Positions 50,208-56,650 of a DNA stretch of 56,650 nt are shown piece after piece. The stretch is from assembly GCF_022230955.1 (NCBI RefSeq), contig NZ_JAKKFI010000056.1, positions 1 to 56,650 of the forward strand. The letters are read 5' to 3'. Origin of the DNA: Micromonospora cabrerizensis (GTDB lineage Bacteria > Actinomycetota > Actinomycetes > Mycobacteriales > Micromonosporaceae). Below the pieces are notes generated by a model. It had not been told where the DNA came from, did no database searches, and saw only the letters and a list, made by a program, of their open reading frames with translations. Position 1 is the first letter of the stretch; each line of letters starts with the position of its first letter. The translations under genes and the position numbers were made by a program.

Positions 50208-51302
50208 TCAGGCGCGGACCGCCTCGACGGCCGCCGCGAGACGACGGACACCCTCGTCGATCCGGTCGGCGGTCACCGCCGAGAAGGCCAACCGGAGGGC
50301 GTGCCGCCCACCGTCCAACACGAAGTCGCTGCCCTTGACCACGGCGACCCCACGCTCGGCGGCGGCCGGGGCGAGCCGGTCGACCAGCACGTCCTCCGGG
50401 AACTCCACCCAGAGGAAGTAACCGCCGTCGGGCTCCACGAAGCGCGCCTGCGGCAGGTGCCGGCGCAACGACTCGGCGAGCACCTGGGCCCGCTCGCCCA
50501 GCGCCGCCCGGACCGTCTCGATGGAACGGTCGATGTCACCGGAGACGCAGAACTGGTGCACGATCGCCTGCGACACCATGCCGGGCGAGATGTAGAGGCT
50601 GGTCGCGTTCTTGGCGATGTCGGCGATCAGGTCCGCCGGGCCGACCAGGTAACCGACCCGGACACCCGGGCAGACCGTCTTGGTGAAGCTCGACGCGTGC
50701 ACCACCACGTTGCGGGTGTCCAACGAGAGCATCGACGGCAGCGCCTCACCACGGAAGCGGATGTCCGCGTACGGGTCGTCCTCGAAGATCGTGAACTCGT
50801 ACTCGGCAGCGAGGTCGAGCAACTCCCGACGCTTCCCCTCCGACAGCGTCATGCCGGCCGGGTTCTGGTAGTTCGGGATCACGTGGGCGAGCCGGGGTCG
50901 GACCCCGGACTCCAGCAGCTTGCGCAGCTCGGCAGTGTCCAGGCCGTCCGGCTGGACGGAGATGCCGTGCAGCTCACTGCCCATCCGCTGGAGATTGAGC
51001 AGCGTCCGGTCGTACGTCGGGCGTTCCACCACCACCGCGTCGCCGGGGCGGACCAGGTGGTCGAAGAGGAACGCGTCGGCCTGGAGCGACCCGTTGGTGA
51101 CCAGCACCTGGTCGGCTTCCACCCCGTGCTTCTCGGCGATCCACTTTCGCAGCGGGAGGTAGCCGACGGAGGTGCCGTACGCCGTGACCCCCGCAGGGTC
51201 GGCGTCGAAGGCGCGGACGGCGGCGGCCTTGAGCCCCTCGACATCGACGATGTCCAGCGAGGGAGCCCCACGGGCAAAGGAGATCAACTGCTCGGCGGTC
51301 AT
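50208..51302 (-). CDS. PLP-dependent aminotransferase, fold type I
   Basis: 364 residues. The internal aldimine Lys208 is in SSFTKTVCPGVRVGYLVG, the PLP ring contact Asp in IFEDDPYADIRF, and the NPAG substrate contact in IPNYQNPAGMTLS. It is closest to the 2-aminoadipate/valine-type (LysN, alpha-aminotransferase) group without a GntR domain. The ATG at 51302 is chosen on homology; the ribosome binding site is poor and the mRNA may be leaderless. Substrate unresolved. Confidence 0.9.
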   Translation of the reverse strand: MTAEQLISFARGAPSLDIVDVEGLKAAAVRAFDADPAGVTAYGTSVGYLPLRKWIAEKHGVEADQVLVTNGSLQADAFLFDHLVRPGDAVVVERPTYDRTLLNLQRMGSELHGISVQPDGLDTAELRKLLESGVRPRLAHVIPNYQNPAGMTLSEGKRRELLDLAAEYEFTIFEDDPYADIRFRGEALPSMLSLDTRNVVVHASSFTKTVCPGVRVGYLVGPADLIADIAKNATSLYISPGMVSQAIVHQFCVSGDIDRSIETVRAALGERAQVLAESLRRHLPQARFVEPDGGYFLWVEFPEDVLVDRLAPAAAERGVAVVKGSDFVLDGGRHALRLAFSAVTADRIDEGVRRLAAAVEAVRA

Positions 51303-51408
51303 GGATGTTGAGCGTACGGGCGGCGGTGGGGGACGCGCGGACGGCACGGCGATGTCCGCATCCTGAGCCACCGGGACGGGTGACCCGACTCCACCGGTCG
51401 GCGACAGA

Positions 51409-51867
51409 TCAGACCGGAAGTGCGAGCGCGTCGTGGTGCGCCGCCCGGGAAAGTCCCTCCAGCTGCACACCGAGCGCGTCGAGGAGCTGGCTCCAGTCGA
51501 AGTAGGAGCGCCAGGCGACGATCCGGCCCTTGCGGGCCCGGACCACGTCGGCCACCTCCCAGCTCACCGTCCGGCCGGTGGGCGCGACGGTGCCGTACGG
51601 CGAGTGCAGCGTGCCGGTGTGGGTGCCGGTCAGACGCAGCTCGACGGCGGCACCACCGCCGGTGCGGACCGCGCCCAGCGGGTCGATCCGCAGGTCCGGG
51701 AAGGCGCCCGTCCAGGTGCGCAGAAGTGCGGGCAGCTCGATCGGACGGACCGTCACGCCCGGCATGGCGTAGAACGCCTCCGGGGCGTAGAGATCCGGTA
51801 GACGGGCCACGTCCCGACGCAGGAGCATGGCGTACTGCTGCTCGACCAGCCGCTCCGCGTCGCGCAT
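51409..51867 (-). CDS. SnoaL-like (NTF2-fold) protein
   Basis: 152 residues. A cone-shaped NTF2 fold is suggested by LVEQQYAMLLRRDVARLPDLYAPEA, LRTWTGAFPDLRIDP and the strand GRTVSWEVADVVRARKGRIV. Family members include polyketide cyclases and many of unknown function. ATG 51867 has GGGAGG about 6 bases upstream. Confidence 0.88.
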   Translation of the reverse strand: MRDAERLVEQQYAMLLRRDVARLPDLYAPEAFYAMPGVTVRPIELPALLRTWTGAFPDLRIDPLGAVRTGGGAAVELRLTGTHTGTLHSPYGTVAPTGRTVSWEVADVVRARKGRIVAWRSYFDWSQLLDALGVQLEGLSRAAHHDALALPV

Positions 51868-51972
51868 CGGGACCTCCCCCGCGAGCCACGGCATCTCCGC
51901 GCCCGCAGGAAATCCCTACCCGTCTATCCGGTCGGGCACACCTGCGCGCGCCGAGATTCTGGCCCCGCCCGG

Positions 51973-52368
51973 TCAGGTCGTGGCCACGGCGGCCTGATCT
52001 TCCGCCCACACCCGCATGATGTCCCGCACGGAGATCACCCCGGCCACCTCTCGACCGTCGAGCACCACCAGGTGCCGGAACCCACCCCGGGCCATCGCCG
52101 CGGCCGCCTCGGCCACCGTCCACTCCGGCCCGGCGTAGACCACGTCCCAGGTCAGGTGGGCACCGGTGCGTTCCACGTCACAGTCCAGACCAGCGCCGAT
52201 GGCCTTCAACACGTCGCGTTCGGTCATGATCCCGACGCCCTCGGAGTCCGGGTCGATCACGACCGCCGACCCGACACCGCGGGCCGACATCATCCGGGCC
52301 GCCTGCCGGAGCGTGTGCTCCGGACCGACGACGAGGACCTGGCTGGACATCGCATCCCGTACCTGCAT
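51973..52368 (-). CDS. Two-CBS-domain protein
   Basis: 131 residues, two CBS motifs (MSSQVLVVGPEHTLRQAARMM...GVGIMTERDVLKAI; TVAEAAAAMARGGFRHLVVLDG...GVISVRDIM). Stand-alone CBS pairs bind adenine nucleotides and act as energy sensors. Either the ATG at 52368 or the GTG at 52371 could start translation. The gene is divergent from the Nudix gene. Confidence 0.92.
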   Translation of the reverse strand: MQVRDAMSSQVLVVGPEHTLRQAARMMSARGVGSAVVIDPDSEGVGIMTERDVLKAIGAGLDCDVERTGAHLTWDVVYAGPEWTVAEAAAAMARGGFRHLVVLDGREVAGVISVRDIMRVWAEDQAAVATT

Positions 52369-52481
52369 CACACATCACTCCCTTGGGACGGTGGCATCCG
52401 GTACGAACATGGTCGTCCGTTGATGTTTCCGGGACAAGACCGAGCCTCGGCGAGACATCAGGCGCTCGCTACTGTCGAACG

Positions 52482-52931
52482 GTGTCCACCGAGCCCCTGC
52501 GCTGCGCCGGCGCGCTGATCGTCGACCGCGACGGCCGCATCTTCTTCCAGCGCCGCTCGCCCCACCGACGCCTCTTCCCCAACTGCTGGGACATCGTCGG
52601 CGGCCACCTGGACCCCGGCGAGAACATCGACCAGGCACTACGCCGGGAGATCACCGAAGAGACCGGCTGGGTCCTCTCGCACGTCCTCGGCCAGGTGGGC
52701 GAGTACCGCTACGTCGGCGACGACGACCTGACGCGCATCGAGTACGACTTCCTGGTCCGCGTCGACGGCGACCTCGACCGCCCGAGGTTGGAGGCCGGCA
52801 AGCACACCGAGTACCGCTGGCTGGCCGAGGACGACGTGGCCCTGCTGGACGAGCACCGCGACGTCAACGACGGCCTGATCCGGCGGATCGCGGATGAGGG
52901 TTTCGCCCTCCTGCGGTCGATCGGTCAGTGA
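52482..52931 (+). CDS. Nudix hydrolase
   Basis: 149 residues from GTG 52482. The Nudix box is complete: GHLDPGENIDQALRREITEE in outline, ending ETGW, following the GX5EX7REUXEEXGU pattern. Removes nucleoside diphosphate moieties; the substrate is not determined. Its stop overlaps the next gene's GTG. Confidence 0.92.
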   Translation: MSTEPLRCAGALIVDRDGRIFFQRRSPHRRLFPNCWDIVGGHLDPGENIDQALRREITEETGWVLSHVLGQVGEYRYVGDDDLTRIEYDFLVRVDGDLDRPRLEAGKHTEYRWLAEDDVALLDEHRDVNDGLIRRIADEGFALLRSIGQ

Positions 52932-53695
52932 ACACCGTCGAGCTGGCGCCGCACCGGTTCGCCGGGCTGCTCGCCCCGGCCGTGGACCGGGCCTTCCGCG
53001 CCGCCATGCTGGCCGGCCGCGACGGCGGAGGGGCCGTTCTGTCCCAACGGTACGGCGGAGTGGCGGCGACCGGCTTCCTGGTCGACCTGCGCACCCGGCT
53101 GGCCGCACCCGGTGGCAGGGTCGACGGGCCCGGGTTCGCGGCGATCACCCGCTACCAGGACCCGGTCGCCGTCCGGCGGACGGTGGACAAGCAGGTGGCG
53201 TACGGGATGCTCCACCGCGGCCCGGACGGCACACTCTCCGCCACCGAGCGGGGGGCGGCCTTCCTCACCGAGCTGTACCAGGTGCACGCCGAGGTCACCG
53301 AGGAACTGTGGGCCGGGCACGGCGAACGGGTGTCCCGGCTGGTGGCAGCCCTGGGCCGGCTACTGTCGTACGCCCTGGTGCTGGCCGACGAGGAGGGCGA
53401 CCACGGCGGCTCCGCCTTCGCCGCGATGGCACCCCCGCACGAGCCGGACGGCACCCCGTCGGGTGTGCTGCTGCTCAACCGGCTCGGCACGCTGCGATAC
53501 CACCGGGCCGACGCGCACGCCGCGGCCTGGACCGCCGCCGGGCACACCGCATCGAGCGTCGCCGCCCTGCCGGCCGGCCCCGAGCGGACCGCCATCGAGC
53601 TGGAGACCGACCGGCGGGCGGCCGGCCCGTACGCCGCTCTCGGCGCGGAGGAACGACTGACAATGCTCGCCGACCTGGCGGCGTTGCCCGGCTGA
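52928..53695 (+). CDS. Winged-helix-like protein, function unknown
   Basis: 255 residues. The first 115 form helices ending in VDKQVAYGMLHRGPDGTLSATERG, which reads as a winged helix with beta-wing, as in SCO6745-type actinobacterial proteins. The second half is Ala-rich and helical. Starts at GTG in a 4-base overlap with the Nudix stop, so the two are coupled. It could be a transcriptional regulator of the Nudix or trio genes. Confidence 0.72.
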   Translation: MNTVELAPHRFAGLLAPAVDRAFRAAMLAGRDGGGAVLSQRYGGVAATGFLVDLRTRLAAPGGRVDGPGFAAITRYQDPVAVRRTVDKQVAYGMLHRGPDGTLSATERGAAFLTELYQVHAEVTEELWAGHGERVSRLVAALGRLLSYALVLADEEGDHGGSAFAAMAPPHEPDGTPSGVLLLNRLGTLRYHRADAHAAAWTAAGHTASSVAALPAGPERTAIELETDRRAAGPYAALGAEERLTMLADLAALPG

Positions 53696-53774
53696 CCCGG
53701 TTGACCAGAGCGGCCCGACCAACCGGCGCTATCCTCCAGCGATGACGGGGAGCAGGACGAGGGAGGATGTCGCG

Positions 53775-54506
53775 ATGATCGGAATGGTGCTCGCGGCCGG
53801 AGCGGGACGCCGGCTGCGCCCGTACACCGACACCCTGCCCAAGGCGTTGGTGCCGGTGGACGGCGAGACCACGATCCTGGACATCGCGCTGGGCAACCTC
53901 GCCGAGGTCGGGCTCACCGACGTCGTGATCGTGGTCGGCTACGCGGCGGACGCGGTCCGGGAGCGGCAGGCCGACCTGGAGAAGCGGTACGGGGTCACGA
54001 TCACCCTGGTGCACAACGACAAGGCCGAGGAGTGGAACAACGCCTACTCGCTCTGGCTGGCCCGGGAGTACTTCGCTCGCGGGGTCCTGCTGGTCAACGG
54101 GGACACCGTGCACCCGGTGAGCGTGGAGAAGACCCTGCTCGCCGAACGCGGGCCGGGCATCCTGCTCGCGGTGGACACCCTCAAGCCGCTGGCCGAAGAG
54201 GAGATGAAGACCACCTTCGACGCCGCCGGCCAGCTCACCCGGATCACCAAGCTGATGGACCCGGGCGAGGCGTACGGGGAGTACATCGGTGCCACGCTGA
54301 TCGAGCCGCAGGTCGCCGACGCTCTCGCCGACGCGCTGGAGGCGACCTGGCGGCGGGACCCGAACCTCTACTACGAGGACGGCTACCAGGAGTTCTCCGA
54401 CCGGGGCGGGGAGGTGCGGGCGGCGCCGATCGGCGACGTCCCGTGGGTCGAGGTCGACAACCACGCCGACCTGGCCCGCGCGCGGGAGATCGCGTGCCGC
54501 TACTAG
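53775..54506 (+). CDS. Sugar/alcohol-phosphate nucleotidyltransferase (LicC/IPCT-like)
   Basis: 243 residues. The nucleotidyltransferase signature LAAGAGRRLRPYTDTLPKALVPV begins at residue 5 in outline (pattern GxGxRLxPxTxxxPK). LLVNGDTVHP holds the metal-binding Asp, and WVEVDNHADLARA the second. The type is close to phosphocholine or inositol-1-phosphate cytidylyltransferases, so it may make a CDP-alcohol. GGGAGG lies 8 bases before the ATG at 53775; an earlier in-frame ATG (53742) is less likely. First gene of the trio. The alcohol phosphate could be the product of the next gene. Confidence 0.85.
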   Translation: MIGMVLAAGAGRRLRPYTDTLPKALVPVDGETTILDIALGNLAEVGLTDVVIVVGYAADAVRERQADLEKRYGVTITLVHNDKAEEWNNAYSLWLAREYFARGVLLVNGDTVHPVSVEKTLLAERGPGILLAVDTLKPLAEEEMKTTFDAAGQLTRITKLMDPGEAYGEYIGATLIEPQVADALADALEATWRRDPNLYYEDGYQEFSDRGGEVRAAPIGDVPWVEVDNHADLARAREIACRY

Positions 54507-55561
54507 CGCGGAGCATCCTGACCCCGCTGCACATCGACGTGCGGCGCGGGGCGGTCGCCGACCTGGGCGCGATCCTGGCCGACGGGCGGATCTCCGCCGG
54601 CGGTGACGTCGCGGTGGTGGTCGGCCCCGGCCAGGGTGCCCAGATCGCGGAGCTGATCCGACCGTCCCTGCGCTCGGCGGACGTCTTCACCGTCTCCGGC
54701 GGCACCCTGGACGCCGCCGACGACCTCGGCGGCAAGCTCCGCGCCCGGTCGTACGACGCGGTCGTCGGCATCGGCGGCGGCAAGACCATCGACGTGGCCA
54801 AGTACGCGGCGACCCGTCGGGGCCTCCCGATGGTGTCGGTGGCGACCAGCCTCGCCAACGACGGGATCGGCTCCCCGGTGTCCAGCCTCATCACCGACGG
54901 GATCAAGGGCTCCTACGGGGTGCACATCCCGATCGCGGTGATCGTCGACCTGGACTTCGTCGAGAGCGGCCCGGACCGGCACAACCGGGCCGGCATCGGC
55001 GACGTGATCAGCAACATCAGCGCGCTGGCCGACTGGGAACTGGCCCGCCGGGTACGCGGCGAGCCCGTCGACGGGCTGGCCGCGTCACTCTCGCGAGCGG
55101 GCGCCGAGGCGGTGCTCAACCACCCGGGCGACATGGCCGACGACGCCTTCGTCACCGTGCTGGCCGAGGCGCTGATCTCCAGTGGCCTGGCGATGGCGGT
55201 GTGCGGCACCAGTCGACCGTCCAGCGGCGGCTGCCACGAGATCATGCACGCGGTCGACTCGCTCTTCCCCGGCACCGCGTCACACGGCGAGCTGGCCGGG
55301 CTGGGCGCGCTGTTCTGCACCTGGCTGCGCGGGGACCTCCGCCGCTTCGGGGAGATGTCGGCCTGCCTCGCCCGGCACGGCCTGCCCCGGCTCCCCGCCG
55401 AGGTGGCGCTCACCGACGACCAGTTCGTGGAGGCGGTGCAGTTCGCGCCGCGTACCCGCCCGGACCGCTACACCATCCTGGAGCACCTGGCACTGTCGCC
55501 TACCGAGACGCGGGAGCGGCTGGCAGACTACGCCGGTGCAATCCGCGACCAGCTTGGCTGA
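54494..55561 (+). CDS. Glycerol-1-phosphate dehydrogenase-like enzyme (AraM/EgsA family)
   Basis: 355 residues. GGGKTIDVAKY (Gly94-Lys97) is the NAD(P) loop. The G1P-dehydrogenase signature SLANDGIGSPVSSL and GIGDVISN are present, with metal ligands Asp170, His248 (GCHEIMH) and His264 (ASHGELAG), equivalent to those of glycerol dehydrogenase. These Zn/Ni/Fe enzymes reduce dihydroxyacetone phosphate to sn-glycerol-1-phosphate, rare in bacteria. GTG 54494 overlaps the previous gene by 13 bases. With the flanking genes it suggests synthesis and transfer of an activated glycerol phosphate or related alcohol. Confidence 0.87.
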   Translation: MPLLARSILTPLHIDVRRGAVADLGAILADGRISAGGDVAVVVGPGQGAQIAELIRPSLRSADVFTVSGGTLDAADDLGGKLRARSYDAVVGIGGGKTIDVAKYAATRRGLPMVSVATSLANDGIGSPVSSLITDGIKGSYGVHIPIAVIVDLDFVESGPDRHNRAGIGDVISNISALADWELARRVRGEPVDGLAASLSRAGAEAVLNHPGDMADDAFVTVLAEALISSGLAMAVCGTSRPSSGGCHEIMHAVDSLFPGTASHGELAGLGALFCTWLRGDLRRFGEMSACLARHGLPRLPAEVALTDDQFVEAVQFAPRTRPDRYTILEHLALSPTETRERLADYAGAIRDQLG

Positions 55562-56258
55562 GCCCCGTCCCACCGTCGCCGACTTCCACCGGGTGAACCG
55601 GGGCGGCGGCCTGTTCAGCGAGTCGATCAGCCAGTGGCTGGGTGCCGTCTTCGCGTTGGTCGCCCAGCGGCTCGGACTGCGCCCCACCGCGTTGACCATC
55701 GGCAACCTGGTGCTCGGGCTGGCCACCTCGGTCACCGTCGTGGCGCTCGCCGGCCCGGTCGCCGACGGCGACGTACCCGCCTGGGTGGTCGGCCTGCTCG
55801 CCCTGATCGGCTGGCAGGTGGCGTACTCCCTGGACTGCGCCGACGGGCAGCTGGCCCGGGTGACCGGCCAGGGCAGCGCGGCCGGGGCCCGGGTCGACGT
55901 GCTCTGCGACGTGGCCGCCCAGATCGCCCTGGTCGCCGCGCTCGCCGCGACCGCCGTGGCGCAGGAACCCGCCACCCCGACCTGGCTGGTGGCGACCTTC
56001 GCGGGCACCTGGATGGTCAACCTGGTCACCTCGGTGATGCAGGCCGGCCCGAACGCCGCCAGCATGGTCACCTCGACCTCGCTGCCGGTGCGCCTGGTGA
56101 AGCTGATCCGCGACTACGGCGCGGTGATCTTCGTGGCCGCCCTGGTGCTGGCCGTGGCACCCGCGCTGGTCCTCTGGGTGATTGTCGCCTTCACGATCGT
56201 CAACGGCGGCTTCCTGCTGGCCAGCATCGCCTTCTCGGCCCGCGCCTCCCTGCGCTGA
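55536..56258 (+). CDS. CDP-alcohol phosphotransferase, membrane
   Basis: 240 residues with about six membrane helices. The family signature D-G-x2-A-R-x8-G-x3-D-x3-D is complete at Asp103, Gly104, Ala107, Arg108, Gly117, Asp121, Asp125. It transfers a phospho-alcohol from CDP-activated donors to a lipid or alcohol acceptor, as in phosphatidylinositol or inositol-phosphate synthases. The GTG at 55536 overlaps the previous stop by 26 bases, so all three genes are coupled. The acceptor is unknown. Confidence 0.88.
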   Translation: MQSATSLAEPRPTVADFHRVNRGGGLFSESISQWLGAVFALVAQRLGLRPTALTIGNLVLGLATSVTVVALAGPVADGDVPAWVVGLLALIGWQVAYSLDCADGQLARVTGQGSAAGARVDVLCDVAAQIALVAALAATAVAQEPATPTWLVATFAGTWMVNLVTSVMQAGPNAASMVTSTSLPVRLVKLIRDYGAVIFVAALVLAVAPALVLWVIVAFTIVNGGFLLASIAFSARASLR

Positions 56259-56384
56259 CCGCACCCACCCACCCACCCACCCGCACCCACCCACCCGCAC
56301 GCGCCCCACCCACCCGCACGCGCCGCTCGCACCCACCCACCCGCACGCGCCGCTCGCACCCGCCACCCGCACGCGCCGCTCGCG

Positions 56385-56466
56385 GCAAGATCCGCCCAAC
56401 TTCCCTGAAATTGCTGCCTCCGGCTCGCGGGAGACCCCAACTTCCCTGATGTTGCGCGGATCTTGC
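56385..56466. repeat. Palindromic element with GCAAGATCCGC ends
   Basis: Eleven-base perfect terminal arms GCAAGATCCGC and GCGGATCTTGC, 60 bases apart. Inside, CCAACTTCCCTGA occurs twice as a direct repeat. The ends share GCAAGATC with the palindrome at 29131-29178. Confidence 0.8.
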
Positions 56467-56518
56467 GGGAGGATCCGCCCGCCTGCTTCTGCGACGCGGC
56501 TGCGGCGCGGCGCGACCC

Positions 56519-56596
56519 CAAGATCGCGCTCGATCCAGGAAGTAGTGGTGTCCGGCCGCTTCGAGGCCACTAGATCCTGGATCGAGCACGATCTTG
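56519..56596. repeat. Palindromic element with CAAGATCG...CTCGATCCAGGA arms
   Basis: 22-base arms match at 21 positions (CAAGATCG, then CTCGATCCAGGA), with an inner GTAGTGG/CCACTA stem. It is the third AAGATC-ended palindrome in the window. Confidence 0.82.
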
Positions 56597-56650
56597 GCGA
56601 GGTTCCCCCCGCGACGGGTCCCCCCGGGGCGGCACGAGGCCGGCGCGGCA

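Larger units (their letters stand above)
56259..56650. other. Non-coding end of window with simple repeats and palindromes
   Basis: Starts with a CACCCACC-type simple repeat and two to three copies of a CACCCGCACGCGCCGCTCG-like unit up to about 56383, then two palindromes (listed). Frames crossing it are low-complexity and not genes. Confidence 0.6.

Noticed and set aside
56259..56589. Leftward frames encoding Gly-Trp-Val/Ala-Arg repeats at the window end
   Set aside because: They arise from the CACCCGCAC simple repeats; there is no start context and no neighbour support.

Overview
The window is about 72% G+C, packed with short-spaced genes that often overlap by ATGA or GTGA, and starts many genes at GTG. 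Gene content (type VII secretion, SoxR, DtxR-type iron boxes, SEST-like secreted esterase, family 62 arabinofuranosidase, LtrA, mycothiol-era actinobacterial families) points to a filamentous actinobacterium. Micromonosporaceae (Micromonospora or a close relative) is the most likely family, but this is inferred from gene style and not from a marker gene.

Layout. 1-1.7 kb: the 3' end of a large repeat-containing protein that ends in a nuclease-like toxin domain, followed by a GTGA-overlapping candidate immunity gene. 1.8-9.8 kb: a convergent six-gene type VII (ESX-like) secretion operon (EccC, EccD, MinD/EspI-like ATPase and three accessory proteins). 10-11.5 kb: secreted CBM13-GH62 arabinofuranosidase with a perfect LacI-type palindrome upstream. 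12-16 kb: methyltransferase, MFS efflux pump, ankyrin protein, GNAT acetyltransferase. 16.2-19.7 kb: probable remnant of an integrated element, with a polysaccharide synthase (GT2) and a membrane-anchored GH16-like protein, an IS5-family transposase remnant and a frameshifted tyrosine recombinase, abutting the 3' end of tRNA-Arg(ACG); tRNA-Ser(GCU) follows.

20-26.4 kb: EcsC-like low-complexity protein, CPBP protease, flavohaemoglobin-like reductase, an unusual HTH-peptide deformylase fusion, and an iron-box-controlled FhuF-type reductase with a duplicated 3' end. 26.4-31.5 kb: membrane protein/methyltransferase pair, PEBP protein, LtrA, tRNA-Ser(UGA). 31.6-37.8 kb: quinone oxidoreductase, SoxR with a near-ideal operator facing a split transketolase, a dolichyl-phosphate-mannose-synthase-like GT2, and a GT-C-like membrane protein. 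38-45.4 kb: secreted SGNH esterase-lectin, lipoprotein with an OmpR/HisK two-component system, phosphotransferase, thiolase. 45.5-52.4 kb: PH-domain protein, zinc-ribbon rhomboid, cyclophilin, CorA, aminotransferase, SnoaL and CBS proteins. 52.4-56.3 kb: Nudix and HTH genes, then a tightly overlapping trio (nucleotidyltransferase, glycerol-1-phosphate-dehydrogenase-like enzyme, CDP-alcohol phosphotransferase) that looks like a complete but unassigned pathway for a phospho-alcohol head group. The last 390 bases hold simple repeats and two large palindromes.

The observations most worth follow-up are the trio at 53.8-56.3 kb, the HTH-deformylase fusion beside an iron-regulated reductase, the type VII toxin/immunity pair, the SoxR/transketolase divergon, and a family of palindromic intergenic repeats. 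All homology statements are from reading the sequence; no database search was run.
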